This document shows positions 20,517 through 29,670 of a stretch of 50,380 bases of DNA, in pieces. Every line of letters starts with the position of its first letter. The stretch's first letter is position 1. The notes beneath the pieces were generated by a model. The model saw only the letters and a list, made by a program, of their open reading frames with translations, was not told the origin of the DNA and made no database searches. The stretch is from positions 1 to 50,380 of the forward strand of contig SUXS01000022.1 in the NCBI GenBank assembly GCA_015060865.1, read 5' to 3'. Both the position numbers and the translations under genes were made by a program. Origin of the DNA: Bacteroidales bacterium (lineage in GTDB: Bacteria > Bacteroidota > Bacteroidia > Bacteroidales > Bacteroidaceae).

Positions 20517-21635
20517 CTATTGCCCGATTACTACTTTCCGTCCATTCTTAATATAGATTCCACGTGTAGGATTCGTCACCTTACGGCCTTGGAGGTCGTA
20601 GTAGACAGGAGCACCCTCATCCTCTATTAACGGAGACATAGAAGCAGCAGTAAGGTCAAGCGCATAGACTCCCTTGTCGGAGGTACAGAGATATAATGTA
20701 CGGTCGTGGATGGCGATGGAGACTAATGAGGTAGCTATGCCCTGCATATTGTAAATCTCGCTCCAAGTAAAGCCGCCGTCGGTGCTACGCTTCACACGGG
20801 TGGCCGTAATGCCATAGAGGATTTCCGGGTCATAAGGGTCGTACACCACATCCATTAGAGTACGTGTGTCAGCACTGGGAGATCTATTCCAATTTTCAAG
20901 CGAACCATCTGTCATATAGTATATATCACCATAGGCTATGACTTTGTTCTTGTCTGTCGGGTGGAAAAGTATGCCCATAATATAGACTTGGCCATCACCA
21001 TAGCTCTCAAAGCTCTTTCCTCCATCAAGGCTCATACAGATATTCCCAGTCCAATACATATTGTTGTTCATGTAACCTACGATTTGTAGAGTATCGAGGG
21101 GATTATAGCTGAGATCGCAAGCCGAACCGTCCCCAACGTCCTTTATTCTAGACCATGTCAGGCCACCATCGCCCGTATAAGCGACGACGCCAGAATGTGC
21201 CACATACATATGCTTGGCGTTGTATGGATGCACACCCACACCCGCTCCTTTCCCATCAATGGATATTTCTGCCAAAAAACCATCGTATATCCTCTCCATA
21301 GTAACAGTATTTACCGCTGTGCCACCATCATACGAGATATACAATTGGTTCACTGTAGAAACAATAACCGTATCGCCACGCACGGCAAAGTCGCTGACAT
21401 ACTCATCGGTAGCAATCACCTGCTCCCACTCATCAGAACCATCCAAGGCATAGCGGTAGAGGCCCTTGCTGGTAGAGGCATAGAGGTAGTTATCTGACAC
21501 TTCCAATAGGGGAAGAGGGGCATAAGGCTTCACGGCACAATGAACCTCCTCGACCAAGCCAAGCGAGGTCAACTGAGCCATTGCACCTTGTACAAAGAAG
21601 AGTAAGAGAAAGAAATGAAATACTCTGGTTTTCAT
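20517..21635 (-). CDS. Secreted beta-propeller (BNR/sortilin-like repeats) protein with C-terminal tail
   Basis: 372 residues with a signal peptide (MKTRVFHFFLLLFFVQGAMA). Repeats of the Asp-box type occur: YISYDGGTAV, AYTGDGGLTWSRI, CMSLDGGKSFESYG, KRSTDGGFTWSEI (S/T-x-D-G-G-x-(T/S)-W/F), the pattern of sialidase/VPS10-like propellers. The sialidase arginine triad is not evident, so a binding or scaffold role is likelier than catalysis. The last 30 residues, YYDLQGRKVTNPTRGIYIKN plus GRKVVIGQ, are a T9SS-like sorting tail shared with the neighbour ending at 21978. Confidence 0.75.
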   Translation of the reverse strand: MKTRVFHFFLLLFFVQGAMAQLTSLGLVEEVHCAVKPYAPLPLLEVSDNYLYASTSKGLYRYALDGSDEWEQVIATDEYVSDFAVRGDTVIVSTVNQLYISYDGGTAVNTVTMERIYDGFLAEISIDGKGAGVGVHPYNAKHMYVAHSGVVAYTGDGGLTWSRIKDVGDGSACDLSYNPLDTLQIVGYMNNNMYWTGNICMSLDGGKSFESYGDGQVYIMGILFHPTDKNKVIAYGDIYYMTDGSLENWNRSPSADTRTLMDVVYDPYDPEILYGITATRVKRSTDGGFTWSEIYNMQGIATSLVSIAIHDRTLYLCTSDKGVYALDLTAASMSPLIEDEGAPVYYDLQGRKVTNPTRGIYIKNGRKVVIGQ

Positions 21636-21714
21636 ATGAATTAGATTTTAAGAGTTGAACGATTGGGCAAAGATAAAAAAAAAACAGATTATTCAAACAA
21701 CTAAGATAAAAAAA

Positions 21715-21981
21715 TCACCAAGGATAGACATATAGATAGCCCCCTTCTTCAACAACCACTGATGACCGAAGAATAGCAGACTTTACAAATTCTGATTCCA
21801 CGTATCCATTACTCTGGATAGTAACATTCTCCACTTCAACGTAAGTGTTATTATAATTCTCAGGATAATCTATAACAACATCTCTCACATAGGTTGTTTC
21901 TAGATCCTTAGCAGCAATCTTAACTTCTTTGAAGTTGCTCCCGTTCGGCATAACCAAAGTAAACTTTGCTTCTGCTCTCAC
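21715..21981 (-). CDS. Fragment or small protein with a C25-type C-terminal tail
   Basis: 88 codons from a GTG that overlaps the stop of the gene ending at 21978. Its end (VTIQSNGYVESEFVKSAILR ... EEGGYLYVYPW) follows the same spacing as the end of the C25 protease (NVVVKQGTLAFDSSVKTVIK ... CEKGARLIIK), so both carry one beta-stranded tail module. No signal peptide or domain precedes it, so it is best read as the 3' remnant of a larger secreted protein, perhaps re-expressed by coupling. Uncertain. Confidence 0.4.
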   Translation of the reverse strand: MRAEAKFTLVMPNGSNFKEVKIAAKDLETTYVRDVVIDYPENYNNTYVEVENVTIQSNGYVESEFVKSAILRSSVVVEEGGYLYVYPW

Positions 21982-23804
21982 TCAATCGCAACTTTCTTTC
22001 CATCCTTAATATAGATTCCACGTGTAGGATTTGCTACGGGGCGGCCCATGAGGTCGTAGTAGGGAGTGGGTGCTTTATTCGCCACAGATGTGGACACCGA
22101 AGTCTCAGGCTGCCCCTCTTTGCCCCACAGTAGCACTCCGTTGCGGTAGAAGCTGAGGGGAGTACCAACTGCTTCAGGGCTAAAGAACATATTGTCATTA
22201 TAGCCTATACCATAAATAAGACCTGAACCGCCTAAGGTACTGAGTATTATGAAAGGCACCTTTTCTCCATTGTGAAGTGTGACCGAAGATATACCGTCTA
22301 TACTCTCATATTCATCATCAAGGCCATTACTGCATAAGCATATCTTGTCGCCAGGCTTCCATTTGCGCGGAGTGAAATCGTAGAGGGTCAGCCAATCTTC
22401 TCTGTATTCTCCATATTTAAAATACACTACTCCGTTGAGACTTTCGTAGATTAGACCATACAATTTGACACTATCCGTAGAATTGCTCCATAAGGTAACG
22501 CACTGACGCCCATCAACGATGGTATCATTGCCTGTCCATATGTTATAATCTATAGTGTCGAACTCTATCGTAAAATCTTCGAAGTTATGGCTATGACTTA
22601 TGAGCCGGCTACTGGTATACACTTCATTGGCGGGGAAGAAACGGTCTTCACGTTCCTTCGGAAGCTCTTTTCCCAAGAGTAACTGATTCCAGTAGTAGAA
22701 GCTTACGGGATGATGCACAGTGCCGTCTTCTGGATGCGAACGACAGACTGGGCTGAAGAATGTTTCTCCCATATAGCCTATGCCATGAATGAGGTTACCA
22801 CCTCCCTGATAGGTGGCCACCTGACGTGTGGCACCATTAAGCAAGGTAATGGTATCTATTGTTTCTATTGGCATACGGCCAAACTCAGCATCTTTGATGC
22901 TGTCGCCCACGCACCATACTGGCAACGAGAAATCGTATAGCAAATTCCACTCGCCATCGTCGGTGTATCTGATGTATACCTTGTCGTCTACCTCATGGAG
23001 CAGATACTGCTCAAGATTCTCTGGCGTGTCGGTACAGTACTGCCACAGTTGCACACACTCCTTGCCATCAACTAACGTATCACCGCCAGTGTAAAGATTA
23101 TAATAGGTGGTGTCGTTGCTAAACATCGAGGTCACCATATTGGTGCAGCGGATGCTATGGGCGGGAAAGAAGGGACCATGCGTTGCAGGCTTTCCCCAAA
23201 GCAGGGTATCGTTGCGGTAGAAGCTATAGGGTTGGAGTTCTTTGCTTGGGCCATCGCTGAAATCGCGATATTCCAAGAAGGGCCAGTCGATGTAGCCGAG
23301 GCCATACATCAGCAAGCCGTAGCTCACCTGTATCTCTTCGCCGTTGAGCAGGGTGTAACTGCTGAGGGAGGGAGTAGTTGAGCTCGGTTTCCCCATAAAA
23401 TATCCCTCGACATATTTTTCACCCTCTTTCCAGCCCCCTTCGGGAAACTCAAACAGAATTGTCCAGTCTGAGTATCCACCCTCTGCTAGAGGGTATTTGT
23501 AGGAGATGATTCCATCCTCTTCGCAGAGGAAGCGCAGCTCCTTATCCTTGGGGGTATCTTCACAATACTTCCACAACATCACACAGGGCTTGCCGTCCAC
23601 AATGGTGTCATTACCTGTATAATAATGATAATAGATATTCCTCTGTTGGTTGCCTCTCTTCATAGGATTCCACTCGTAGATGGTCTTCGTAATGACATTG
23701 ACGCAATGGATGCTGTTGGCGGGGAAGAAGCGCCCCCCTGCATATAGGCTGATGCTGCAAAGGAGCATCAATGCACTGAGGAAGATTCGTACTGAGGTTT
23801 TCAT
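21978..23804 (-). CDS. Secreted protein with three tandem repeats and a T9SS-like tail
   Basis: The start at 23804 (MKTSVRIFLSALMLLCSISL, a signal peptide) is preferred over the upstream in-frame codon at 23849, which lies inside the 3' end of the previous gene. About 608 residues. Three repeats of roughly 180-200 residues each begin with FFPAxS/E (RFFPANSIHCVN, PFFPAHSIRCTN, RFFPANEVYTSS) and contain Y-x-G-x-D-T-(I/L)-V-D-G-(K/R)-x-C-V-x-L-W. The family is not known to me. The last 30 residues (YYDLMGRPVANPTRGIYIKD) are the same tail as in the propeller protein. A surface or secreted structural role is likely. Confidence 0.65.
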   Translation of the reverse strand: MKTSVRIFLSALMLLCSISLYAGGRFFPANSIHCVNVITKTIYEWNPMKRGNQQRNIYYHYYTGNDTIVDGKPCVMLWKYCEDTPKDKELRFLCEEDGIISYKYPLAEGGYSDWTILFEFPEGGWKEGEKYVEGYFMGKPSSTTPSLSSYTLLNGEEIQVSYGLLMYGLGYIDWPFLEYRDFSDGPSKELQPYSFYRNDTLLWGKPATHGPFFPAHSIRCTNMVTSMFSNDTTYYNLYTGGDTLVDGKECVQLWQYCTDTPENLEQYLLHEVDDKVYIRYTDDGEWNLLYDFSLPVWCVGDSIKDAEFGRMPIETIDTITLLNGATRQVATYQGGGNLIHGIGYMGETFFSPVCRSHPEDGTVHHPVSFYYWNQLLLGKELPKEREDRFFPANEVYTSSRLISHSHNFEDFTIEFDTIDYNIWTGNDTIVDGRQCVTLWSNSTDSVKLYGLIYESLNGVVYFKYGEYREDWLTLYDFTPRKWKPGDKICLCSNGLDDEYESIDGISSVTLHNGEKVPFIILSTLGGSGLIYGIGYNDNMFFSPEAVGTPLSFYRNGVLLWGKEGQPETSVSTSVANKAPTPYYDLMGRPVANPTRGIYIKDGKKVAIE

Positions 23805-23815
23805 GATATGGTATT

Positions 23816-26011
23816 TTACTTTATTATTAGTCGGGCTCCTTTCTCGCATTTGAACCCATTTTTAATGACAGTTTTTACACTGCTGTCAAAGGCTAGGGTT
23901 CCCTGCTTGACGACTACATTACCCTGTGTTTGCGTAGAATCAACATTGTTGCCAACAATTATTACATCGGATGTATATGAAATCTTACCACCAGGAAATG
24001 TTTGTCCCTGCAAATATAGGGTATTATTTTCATTCTCAAAAATATTACGACCAGACTTAACGGTCAAAAGAAAATAATCATTCGCATACTTATTCGGGAT
24101 TTTAGAACGATCGACACAGACAAGAACAGGTACGTTTGGACTCCCTTCACCATAATATTCTCCTGTGCGATAGTAAGTTGCTCCATTATCTCCGAGACTT
24201 GTCATTGTTATTATATCTGTTTGCAGACCTTGAACGAATACCGAGTCTGGATAGAATTTCATATTTATATGTTCATGGGGATAAGAATTGGCGCTAGTAT
24301 AAACCGTCAAATCGGGGTCACCTATCGCATTCATAGCCAATATCAATGTTCTCGCATGGTCATAAGTGTTAAAATGACCAGCGTGCATACTTTTTGCAGC
24401 AATTACAGCATCAGCAAAACGGTGGTATGAATCGTTTAGATTCACCCAAAAATCACGGCAAAGCCCTTCTGATATACTCGTAAATCCCTTAAAGGAACTC
24501 CCCCAAAAAGCCAATGCACCACCTCTCTCTTTTTTTAAAAAAGCCTCACATAATTTCGGAGAACCATAAGACTGAAAATATCCAGAATAACACGCTTCTG
24601 ACGTAATAATCATAGGTTTATTGTCATTAGTTAATTGTAAAACATCAGACGCATAAAAGTCTGTAGAGGCAAGTTGCCAATAATCTGGCATACCGTGTGT
24701 GTTCATATGCATATAGTGAGGTTCTATACTATTAAATGCTCTTATAAGGTTAGATGAGTTTAATATACTATCATTTCCTGTATATCCTAAATTATTTCCT
24801 GTATCATAAAAATAATGTTTTTCTAAATTAGGATATAAAGGCCGTATGTAATCCTCATACATAGTTTCTGTGCTAAAATGTGCATCACTAACTCCTGGTG
24901 AATGATATTCATTAAGAAGACATCCAGATAGCAACATTCTATTCATCCACGCCCCGGCATAAAAGGCTTTTTCATAATTCAATAATTTCTGAGTATAAGC
25001 TTTGACCTCTACAGTGTTACAAACAGGAAGTCTAGAGACTTTTATTTGAGGGGTAAGGAATACATTATCTTCTATTTCACCATAATATTTATCATCGTCG
25101 GCATTCCAATCAAATTCTCCTTCAAAATTTGCATAATACGCATCAGAAGCTACCGTTGTATTATATGCTTCACCCATAGTGTTGTAAATATAGCAGTTTC
25201 GAGAAGGGACAACGAAGTTGTCACCACCAAGTAGTACCCAATCTAAAGAATGGTTTTCAAAATAATCAAATAAACATCGCTTTATTTTTTCTTGATTATC
25301 TGCACCTGCATATTGAGCATAGATAGCTTCTGTTGATATAATCTCAGCTTTCACTCCTTTTTGAGTTTTCCAATCTCGCAATGGTTTGAATGCATCAACA
25401 AGAGAATCCGCTGTAATAACTATATATTTGACCACTTCATTGTTTGCTCTTGTTGTTGCTTGGCGAGAAGGTGCTCTAGGTTCCTTCTCAAACGACAAAC
25501 TTATAGAAGAAATAAAATAAAGATTCCCATTAGCAGCATCGTATTCAAAAGGGGAAACCGTAAGAAAGGAAATCTCTTTACCATCACGCATAGTAGTTCC
25601 ATAAATAAAATCAGCAGTTATCTCAGGATATATTTGCTGTCCATAGTCAGGTGGTGCAATTTTGTCAACTGCGGGTATAGGCATATTTGTTGCATAGCAT
25701 TCTTCATTGGGAGCAACATATACATTGGAAGCTATAAGTTCTTTTCTCCTTACTTCGTATGTGAAAGTTCCCTTTTTAGACTTCCCGTCAATACTTATAC
25801 GCTGGGTATAAAGGGGCAAAGCAGGAGTTGAAGTATCAAGTCCGAACGAATATCCTGGCTTCACAGGTGTAATGCTCACTACGCTATCGTTCTGCTCAAT
25901 TTGGAAATCTGACAAATTGAAAGTCAAGTTATGTGTATCAGCATTTGCCGCTAGCACGTACAAGAAAGCCGACACATACAACAAGCATCTCCTTATATTT
26001 AGAGCTTTCAT
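23816..26011 (-). CDS. Gingipain-family cysteine protease (peptidase C25)
   Basis: 731 residues with a signal peptide (about 1-24). A propeptide-like region precedes the catalytic domain at about 195-570 (VVKYIVITADSLVDAFKPLR, LDWVLLGGDNFVVPSR, SRLPVCNTVEV). The catalytic dyad is visible as His439 in MNTHGMPDYW and Cys474 in SEACYSGYF, the order and spacing of C25 enzymes. HARTLILAMNAIGDPDLTVY closes the domain. An Ig-like region and a beta-stranded tail (EKGARLIIK) follow. Gingipain-type proteases reach the surface by the type IX system; the neighbours also have T9SS-like tails. Specificity (Arg or Lys) cannot be read from the sequence. Confidence 0.85.
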   Translation of the reverse strand: MKALNIRRCLLYVSAFLYVLAANADTHNLTFNLSDFQIEQNDSVVSITPVKPGYSFGLDTSTPALPLYTQRISIDGKSKKGTFTYEVRRKELIASNVYVAPNEECYATNMPIPAVDKIAPPDYGQQIYPEITADFIYGTTMRDGKEISFLTVSPFEYDAANGNLYFISSISLSFEKEPRAPSRQATTRANNEVVKYIVITADSLVDAFKPLRDWKTQKGVKAEIISTEAIYAQYAGADNQEKIKRCLFDYFENHSLDWVLLGGDNFVVPSRNCYIYNTMGEAYNTTVASDAYYANFEGEFDWNADDDKYYGEIEDNVFLTPQIKVSRLPVCNTVEVKAYTQKLLNYEKAFYAGAWMNRMLLSGCLLNEYHSPGVSDAHFSTETMYEDYIRPLYPNLEKHYFYDTGNNLGYTGNDSILNSSNLIRAFNSIEPHYMHMNTHGMPDYWQLASTDFYASDVLQLTNDNKPMIITSEACYSGYFQSYGSPKLCEAFLKKERGGALAFWGSSFKGFTSISEGLCRDFWVNLNDSYHRFADAVIAAKSMHAGHFNTYDHARTLILAMNAIGDPDLTVYTSANSYPHEHINMKFYPDSVFVQGLQTDIITMTSLGDNGATYYRTGEYYGEGSPNVPVLVCVDRSKIPNKYANDYFLLTVKSGRNIFENENNTLYLQGQTFPGGKISYTSDVIIVGNNVDSTQTQGNVVVKQGTLAFDSSVKTVIKNGFKCEKGARLIIK

Positions 26012-26022
26012 AACGCACCCTC

Positions 26023-27264
26023 CTACTTCGTTAATATCATTCGCTTGGTATCAATCACCTGTCCGTCTGCAATGAGGGCATAGAGGTACATACCTGCACT
26101 TAGGCTACCACCGTCAATGGTTACGCTGGTCTCGCCACGTTCTGTTACGGAATACTCCGTTATCTGCTCACCATTCATGTTGTAGATGTAAAGGTCAGCC
26201 TTAACCACATCTTCGGCAACATCACAACGAATGGTCGTACTCTCGGTAAACGGATTTGGCGTGTTCTGGTAAAGTGTAGTCACTACGGCATCAATGTTTG
26301 TCGCGTCTTCTTCGGATGAGCGCGAGACTGACTTTTTGATGGGTGAATCATTTCCTCTTAAATCATCAACCTCATCCTTCAGTTCCTGGATAGAACTGAT
26401 AAGCAAAGGTATTATTTCGATGTAGTTGATAGTAAGGTAACCACCACGTCCCTCTTTTACCAAGTTTGGATATATCTTTTGTAACTCTTGTGCAATGAGG
26501 CCATAATGTTTCTCGTCCTCACTCAATGACACTTCACTTGATAGGATAGAATGACTTGCTGATACAGTATCAGGATTCTCGAAAGATGATGCCATTTGCG
26601 CCTCAATATTGACATAATTGTACTCTACAACATTCATACTCATTATGTTATCAAGTGGGCTGTCATGCTTTGTCACCGATTGGATATTTCTTTTTACACG
26701 AGAATCTGACAATGTTGTAATGGCATTGGCCGACAATGTTCCAGTGGTATGGACATCTCCATGGAAGAATCCGGCATAACGGCCACCTGTATTTATTCCA
26801 TTCTCTTCATTACTTGTCGAGCCATAAACACCTGCTCCATTTAGTGCCCCATTCAAGACGCCCAGTACACCATAGTTATATCCACTAGTAGCATTGCCTG
26901 CATATGCCATAATGCCAAAGGCACGACCAGCATCAACAACATTACTACTACTCGCACGCGCATAAATACCCACAGTGCAAAAACCGGGAGCAATTTTAGA
27001 TGAGAAAAGTTGCCCTGCAACTTGATATCCATTGAACGTTAAACTTGTACGGTTTACATAGAGTCCAACATTTTGTTTATTGTTAGGTACAATATGTACA
27101 GAACTATTACTGTTACCTGTTGTGTTTATGCTGAGATTGGATAGTAATCCTGCAGAGTCTTCAGTTCCTATAGAAACTTTTCCATTCTCATCCACCAATA
27201 GCTGGGCATTGGCAACACCGAAGCACAATGCTATCATAAGCATCGAAAGAATTGTCTTTTTCAT
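26023..27264 (-). CDS. Secreted protein with S74 intramolecular-chaperone domain and T9SS sorting tail
   Basis: 413 residues with a signal peptide (MKKTILSMLMIALCFGVANA). Residues 25-195 are Gly/Ala/Asn-rich beta-repeats as in tail-fibre-like trimers (SGYNYGVLGVLNGALNGAGV). Residues about 197-300 form the peptidase_S74 chaperone (LSDSRVKRNIQSV, HYGLIAQELQKIYPNLV, YIEIIPLLISSIQELKDEV coiled coil). Residues about 335-413 are a type A T9SS sorting domain (YQNTPNPFTESTTIRCDV .. GMYLYALIADGQ). In phage proteins S74 cleaves itself off before a Ser; here that Ser-Asp/Lys pair is present, so autocleavage would remove the sorting tail. Same strand as the C25 protease, 12 nt apart, probably one operon. 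Confidence 0.8.
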   Translation of the reverse strand: MKKTILSMLMIALCFGVANAQLLVDENGKVSIGTEDSAGLLSNLSINTTGNSNSSVHIVPNNKQNVGLYVNRTSLTFNGYQVAGQLFSSKIAPGFCTVGIYARASSSNVVDAGRAFGIMAYAGNATSGYNYGVLGVLNGALNGAGVYGSTSNEENGINTGGRYAGFFHGDVHTTGTLSANAITTLSDSRVKRNIQSVTKHDSPLDNIMSMNVVEYNYVNIEAQMASSFENPDTVSASHSILSSEVSLSEDEKHYGLIAQELQKIYPNLVKEGRGGYLTINYIEIIPLLISSIQELKDEVDDLRGNDSPIKKSVSRSSEEDATNIDAVVTTLYQNTPNPFTESTTIRCDVAEDVVKADLYIYNMNGEQITEYSVTERGETSVTIDGGSLSAGMYLYALIADGQVIDTKRMILTK

Positions 27265-27306
27265 ACAATTAGATTTTTTAGAAATGAATAATTATGTTGG
27301 TTTTGA

Positions 27307-27693
27307 TCATAATCTGAAGTTGCCAGTAAAGCATTCACCATACTCAGTCACAATCTCCACCGAATAGCTACCAGCACCACCACCAGAAATGCAAATTTCG
27401 CCCATTCCATCGGAAATATCCGTGGTAGCATCCCAAACTTGATTCGTCGTTTCATTCACTACACTAACAGCAATTGATGAGAACTCTGCAGAGGTACTTA
27501 TATATATAGTATCTCCTTGATAATAGGCGGTGAAAGGTATTGGCAAGACTCCCCTTTGATCATTTCCAGTGATTACTTCACCTGTAGTTAACGGAATATG
27601 AACCTCTTCATCCTCATTTGTTGCCATCACTTTAATGGTGCCCATTACAAATAGGCAAGCGGCTAACATTAGCCATTGAAATGTGTGCTTCAT
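27307..27693 (-). CDS. DUF3244 domain-containing secreted protein
   Basis: 128 residues with a signal peptide (MKHTFQWLMLAACLFVMGTI ..). The remainder is a beta-sandwich: TIYISTSAEFSSIAVSVVNE, TNQVWDATTDIS, GAGSYSVEIVTEYGECFTGN, the usual DUF3244 pattern of a small one-domain Bacteroidales exported protein that resembles part of a T9SS-like sorting domain. It is the first gene of the minus-strand group with the S74 and C25 proteins. A TAACTTTG -7 box lies at 27726-27733 on the minus strand. Confidence 0.75.
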   Translation of the reverse strand: MKHTFQWLMLAACLFVMGTIKVMATNEDEEVHIPLTTGEVITGNDQRGVLPIPFTAYYQGDTIYISTSAEFSSIAVSVVNETTNQVWDATTDISDGMGEICISGGGAGSYSVEIVTEYGECFTGNFRL

Positions 27694-27725
27694 AATCTTG
27701 TTGTTTTTATTAAGTTTGTTTACCC

Positions 27726-27733
27726 CAAAGTTA
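27726..27733 (-). promoter_or_regulatory. -7 box of the DUF3244-S74-C25 group
   Basis: On the minus strand TAACTTTG, an exact TAnnTTTG match, 33 nt before the start codon at 27693. The -33 element is only TTT. Confidence 0.5.
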
Positions 27734-27765
27734 GAGGGTATTTATAAGGCTAAAAAAGAAATCAC

Positions 27766-27801
27766 ATAAAAAGCGCATAACAACTTCACGTCGTTATGCG
27801 C
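27766..27801 (-). terminator. Intrinsic terminator of the TPR/HTH lipoprotein gene
   Basis: The arms GCGCATAAC (27773-27781) and GTTATGCGC (27793-27801) are complementary. On the minus strand they are followed by TTTTTATG. It insulates the DUF3244 promoter from upstream transcription. Confidence 0.8.
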
Positions 27802-27891
27802 TGATTTTAAGCATATTACAAACTTATTATATTCCCAAAATATAACAAGTGCGCCTATAGAGTGTTTATGTCATTGATTTTCAGCAACTTA

Positions 27892-27901
27892 CCCCCCCCC
27901 C
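27892..27901. repeat. Homopolymer C10 (G10) tract
   Basis: Ten consecutive C residues lie in the gap between the TPR/HTH gene and the terminator at 27766-27801. It is the longest homopolymer of G/C noticed in the window. Confidence 0.9.
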
Positions 27902-27964
27902 ATTTTCTAATGAAGAAATTAGTGATTTGTTATAACAGGCCGTTAAGCATAGATTATCAGCCAC

Positions 27965-29665
27965 TTACTTCATCTTGTCGAGCATCAATTGCTTGTTTGG
28001 AGCGTTGGACTTACAGATTTTGCTGCGGAGACGCTGTTTGTAGACAGGAATCTGATTGGCCTCTATGCCTGTGAATACGCTGATGGTCTTACCCGAGAAT
28101 CCGATATAGAAACAGCAAAGAAGGTGGTAATCTATCTTGGAAAACATCTTAGGCAACTCGGCACGAATGCAGGCCATCACGTTATCGCAATATTCATTGA
28201 TGATATCTTCGAGCTGGGCAAACTCTTCGTCTACAGAAAGACGCTCTATCTCTGTTAATACCTTCTTATATACCTTATCTTTCTCACTCTTGTTGGCAGT
28301 GCCCTCATAGTAGGTTTTGCTCAATTCATCGAGCAGTTGGTATCGTGCCCTGAAGAGTTGAGATATCTGCTGATTCATGACATGCAGTTTGGTATCATAC
28401 GTCAAACGCTGAGCAGACAACTCGTGATGTACCTCTTCCAATGCCTGCTCCTTGTTATATACAGTAAGACGTAGTTCATCGGCCAGTTCTATCTGCTCTA
28501 TTAGCTGACGGTTCTTATTACGTAGGAACCGACGCACATAGATACCCAATACCACAGCCACCATCAATGCTACCACGGCAGCGCCCCGCATCAAATAGCG
28601 TTGCTGCTGGTTGCGTAGCTCCTCTACTTTTAAGCGGGTCTCATAATGGTCGCGCTGGGAGGCAATAAGAGGTTGTTGTAAGGTGATGCGTATTATGGAA
28701 TCTTGATGAGCAAGCAAATGTTCATGGCAACGAAGAGCCATATCCTTATCTCCCAATAATTTGCCCACCAAGTAATTCTTATCCCATAATTTTGCTGTAT
28801 CTTCGGCCGTAGCACTCATCTGCCACGCTTGTCCCAAAGCGTCTTCAGACGCAATCCTATCCTCCTTTAGCGCATAGTAATAAGCTATAATGCAGTATGT
28901 AGCTGTATTTTGGGGAAGCGTGTTGACAGGGTAGCGTATAAAAAGTGAATCTAACGCCTCAATATTTGCTGTAGCATCATACAAGCGAAGCAAGGGAGTA
29001 AGTGAACTACCTATAATATAGGAATCATCATGCACTTCGCCCCATACCAAGGCTTCTCTTAATAAGGGTTCTGCCTGCGTAGCACATTTCATGTTAAGAT
29101 AAATCAAGCCTATATTGCGCTTGGCAATACATTGCAAACGCTCTTTGCCGGCCTTCTCATAATGGATAAGTGCATTCCCTATATACTCCAATGCTCGAGG
29201 ATAATCGTAGTCATTACCATAGAGCGCACCCATCTGTGCATACAGCAACCCCACTGGATATGGTGCATCCACCTCATCCACAAACTCCTTGGCACGCGTG
29301 TAGGCAGTCATCGCCTCATGGCTCAATCCAGCATTGGCATATACGCGGCCATGATAGTAGAAGGCCTGCAGGCGACGGAGCGGCAAGCCTTTGCGGTCGT
29401 AGTAGCGCGTAGCCACGCAGATGAGCGAGTCGTCCGCCACATCGATATAGCTTTTGTCCTGTGCCTGCACGGTAAGCAGCGCATACAGCGCACGACGCTC
29501 GCCCCAGCGCGGCATGTCGGCAGCGGTGAGCACAGTGAGCACCGAGTCCGGCGCATCATTCATCCGCGCCTCCAGCCGCTCCAGCTCACGCATGGAAAGG
29601 CGACCGCCACACCCCATGCAGAGGGTGGCGAGAAGGAGGGCATATATCACGGTGCGGAGCCTCAT
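27965..29665 (-). CDS. TPR-containing lipoprotein/membrane regulator with C-terminal HTH-like region
   Basis: The start at 29665 (MRLRTVIYALLLATLCMGCG) is preferred: it gives a lipobox-type LCMGCGG signal, and codons upstream to 29764 lie in hairpin repeats. About 566 residues. Residues 30-330 contain tetratricopeptide-like helices (YYHGRVYANAGLSHEAMTAY, ALEYIGNALIHYEKAGKERL). A transmembrane helix (GAAVVALMVAVVLGIYV) at about 370, a coiled coil and a C-terminal helical domain follow (YHLLCCFYIGFSGKTISVFT .. VYKQRLRSKI), which resembles the LuxR-like end of Bacteroidales TPR regulators. Role: probably a cell-envelope-associated regulator; target unknown. Its -7 box TATCTTTG (29671-29678) lies only a few nt from the start. 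Confidence 0.75.
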   Translation of the reverse strand: MRLRTVIYALLLATLCMGCGGRLSMRELERLEARMNDAPDSVLTVLTAADMPRWGERRALYALLTVQAQDKSYIDVADDSLICVATRYYDRKGLPLRRLQAFYYHGRVYANAGLSHEAMTAYTRAKEFVDEVDAPYPVGLLYAQMGALYGNDYDYPRALEYIGNALIHYEKAGKERLQCIAKRNIGLIYLNMKCATQAEPLLREALVWGEVHDDSYIIGSSLTPLLRLYDATANIEALDSLFIRYPVNTLPQNTATYCIIAYYYALKEDRIASEDALGQAWQMSATAEDTAKLWDKNYLVGKLLGDKDMALRCHEHLLAHQDSIIRITLQQPLIASQRDHYETRLKVEELRNQQQRYLMRGAAVVALMVAVVLGIYVRRFLRNKNRQLIEQIELADELRLTVYNKEQALEEVHHELSAQRLTYDTKLHVMNQQISQLFRARYQLLDELSKTYYEGTANKSEKDKVYKKVLTEIERLSVDEEFAQLEDIINEYCDNVMACIRAELPKMFSKIDYHLLCCFYIGFSGKTISVFTGIEANQIPVYKQRLRSKICKSNAPNKQLMLDKMK

Positions 29666-29670
29666 GCCAC

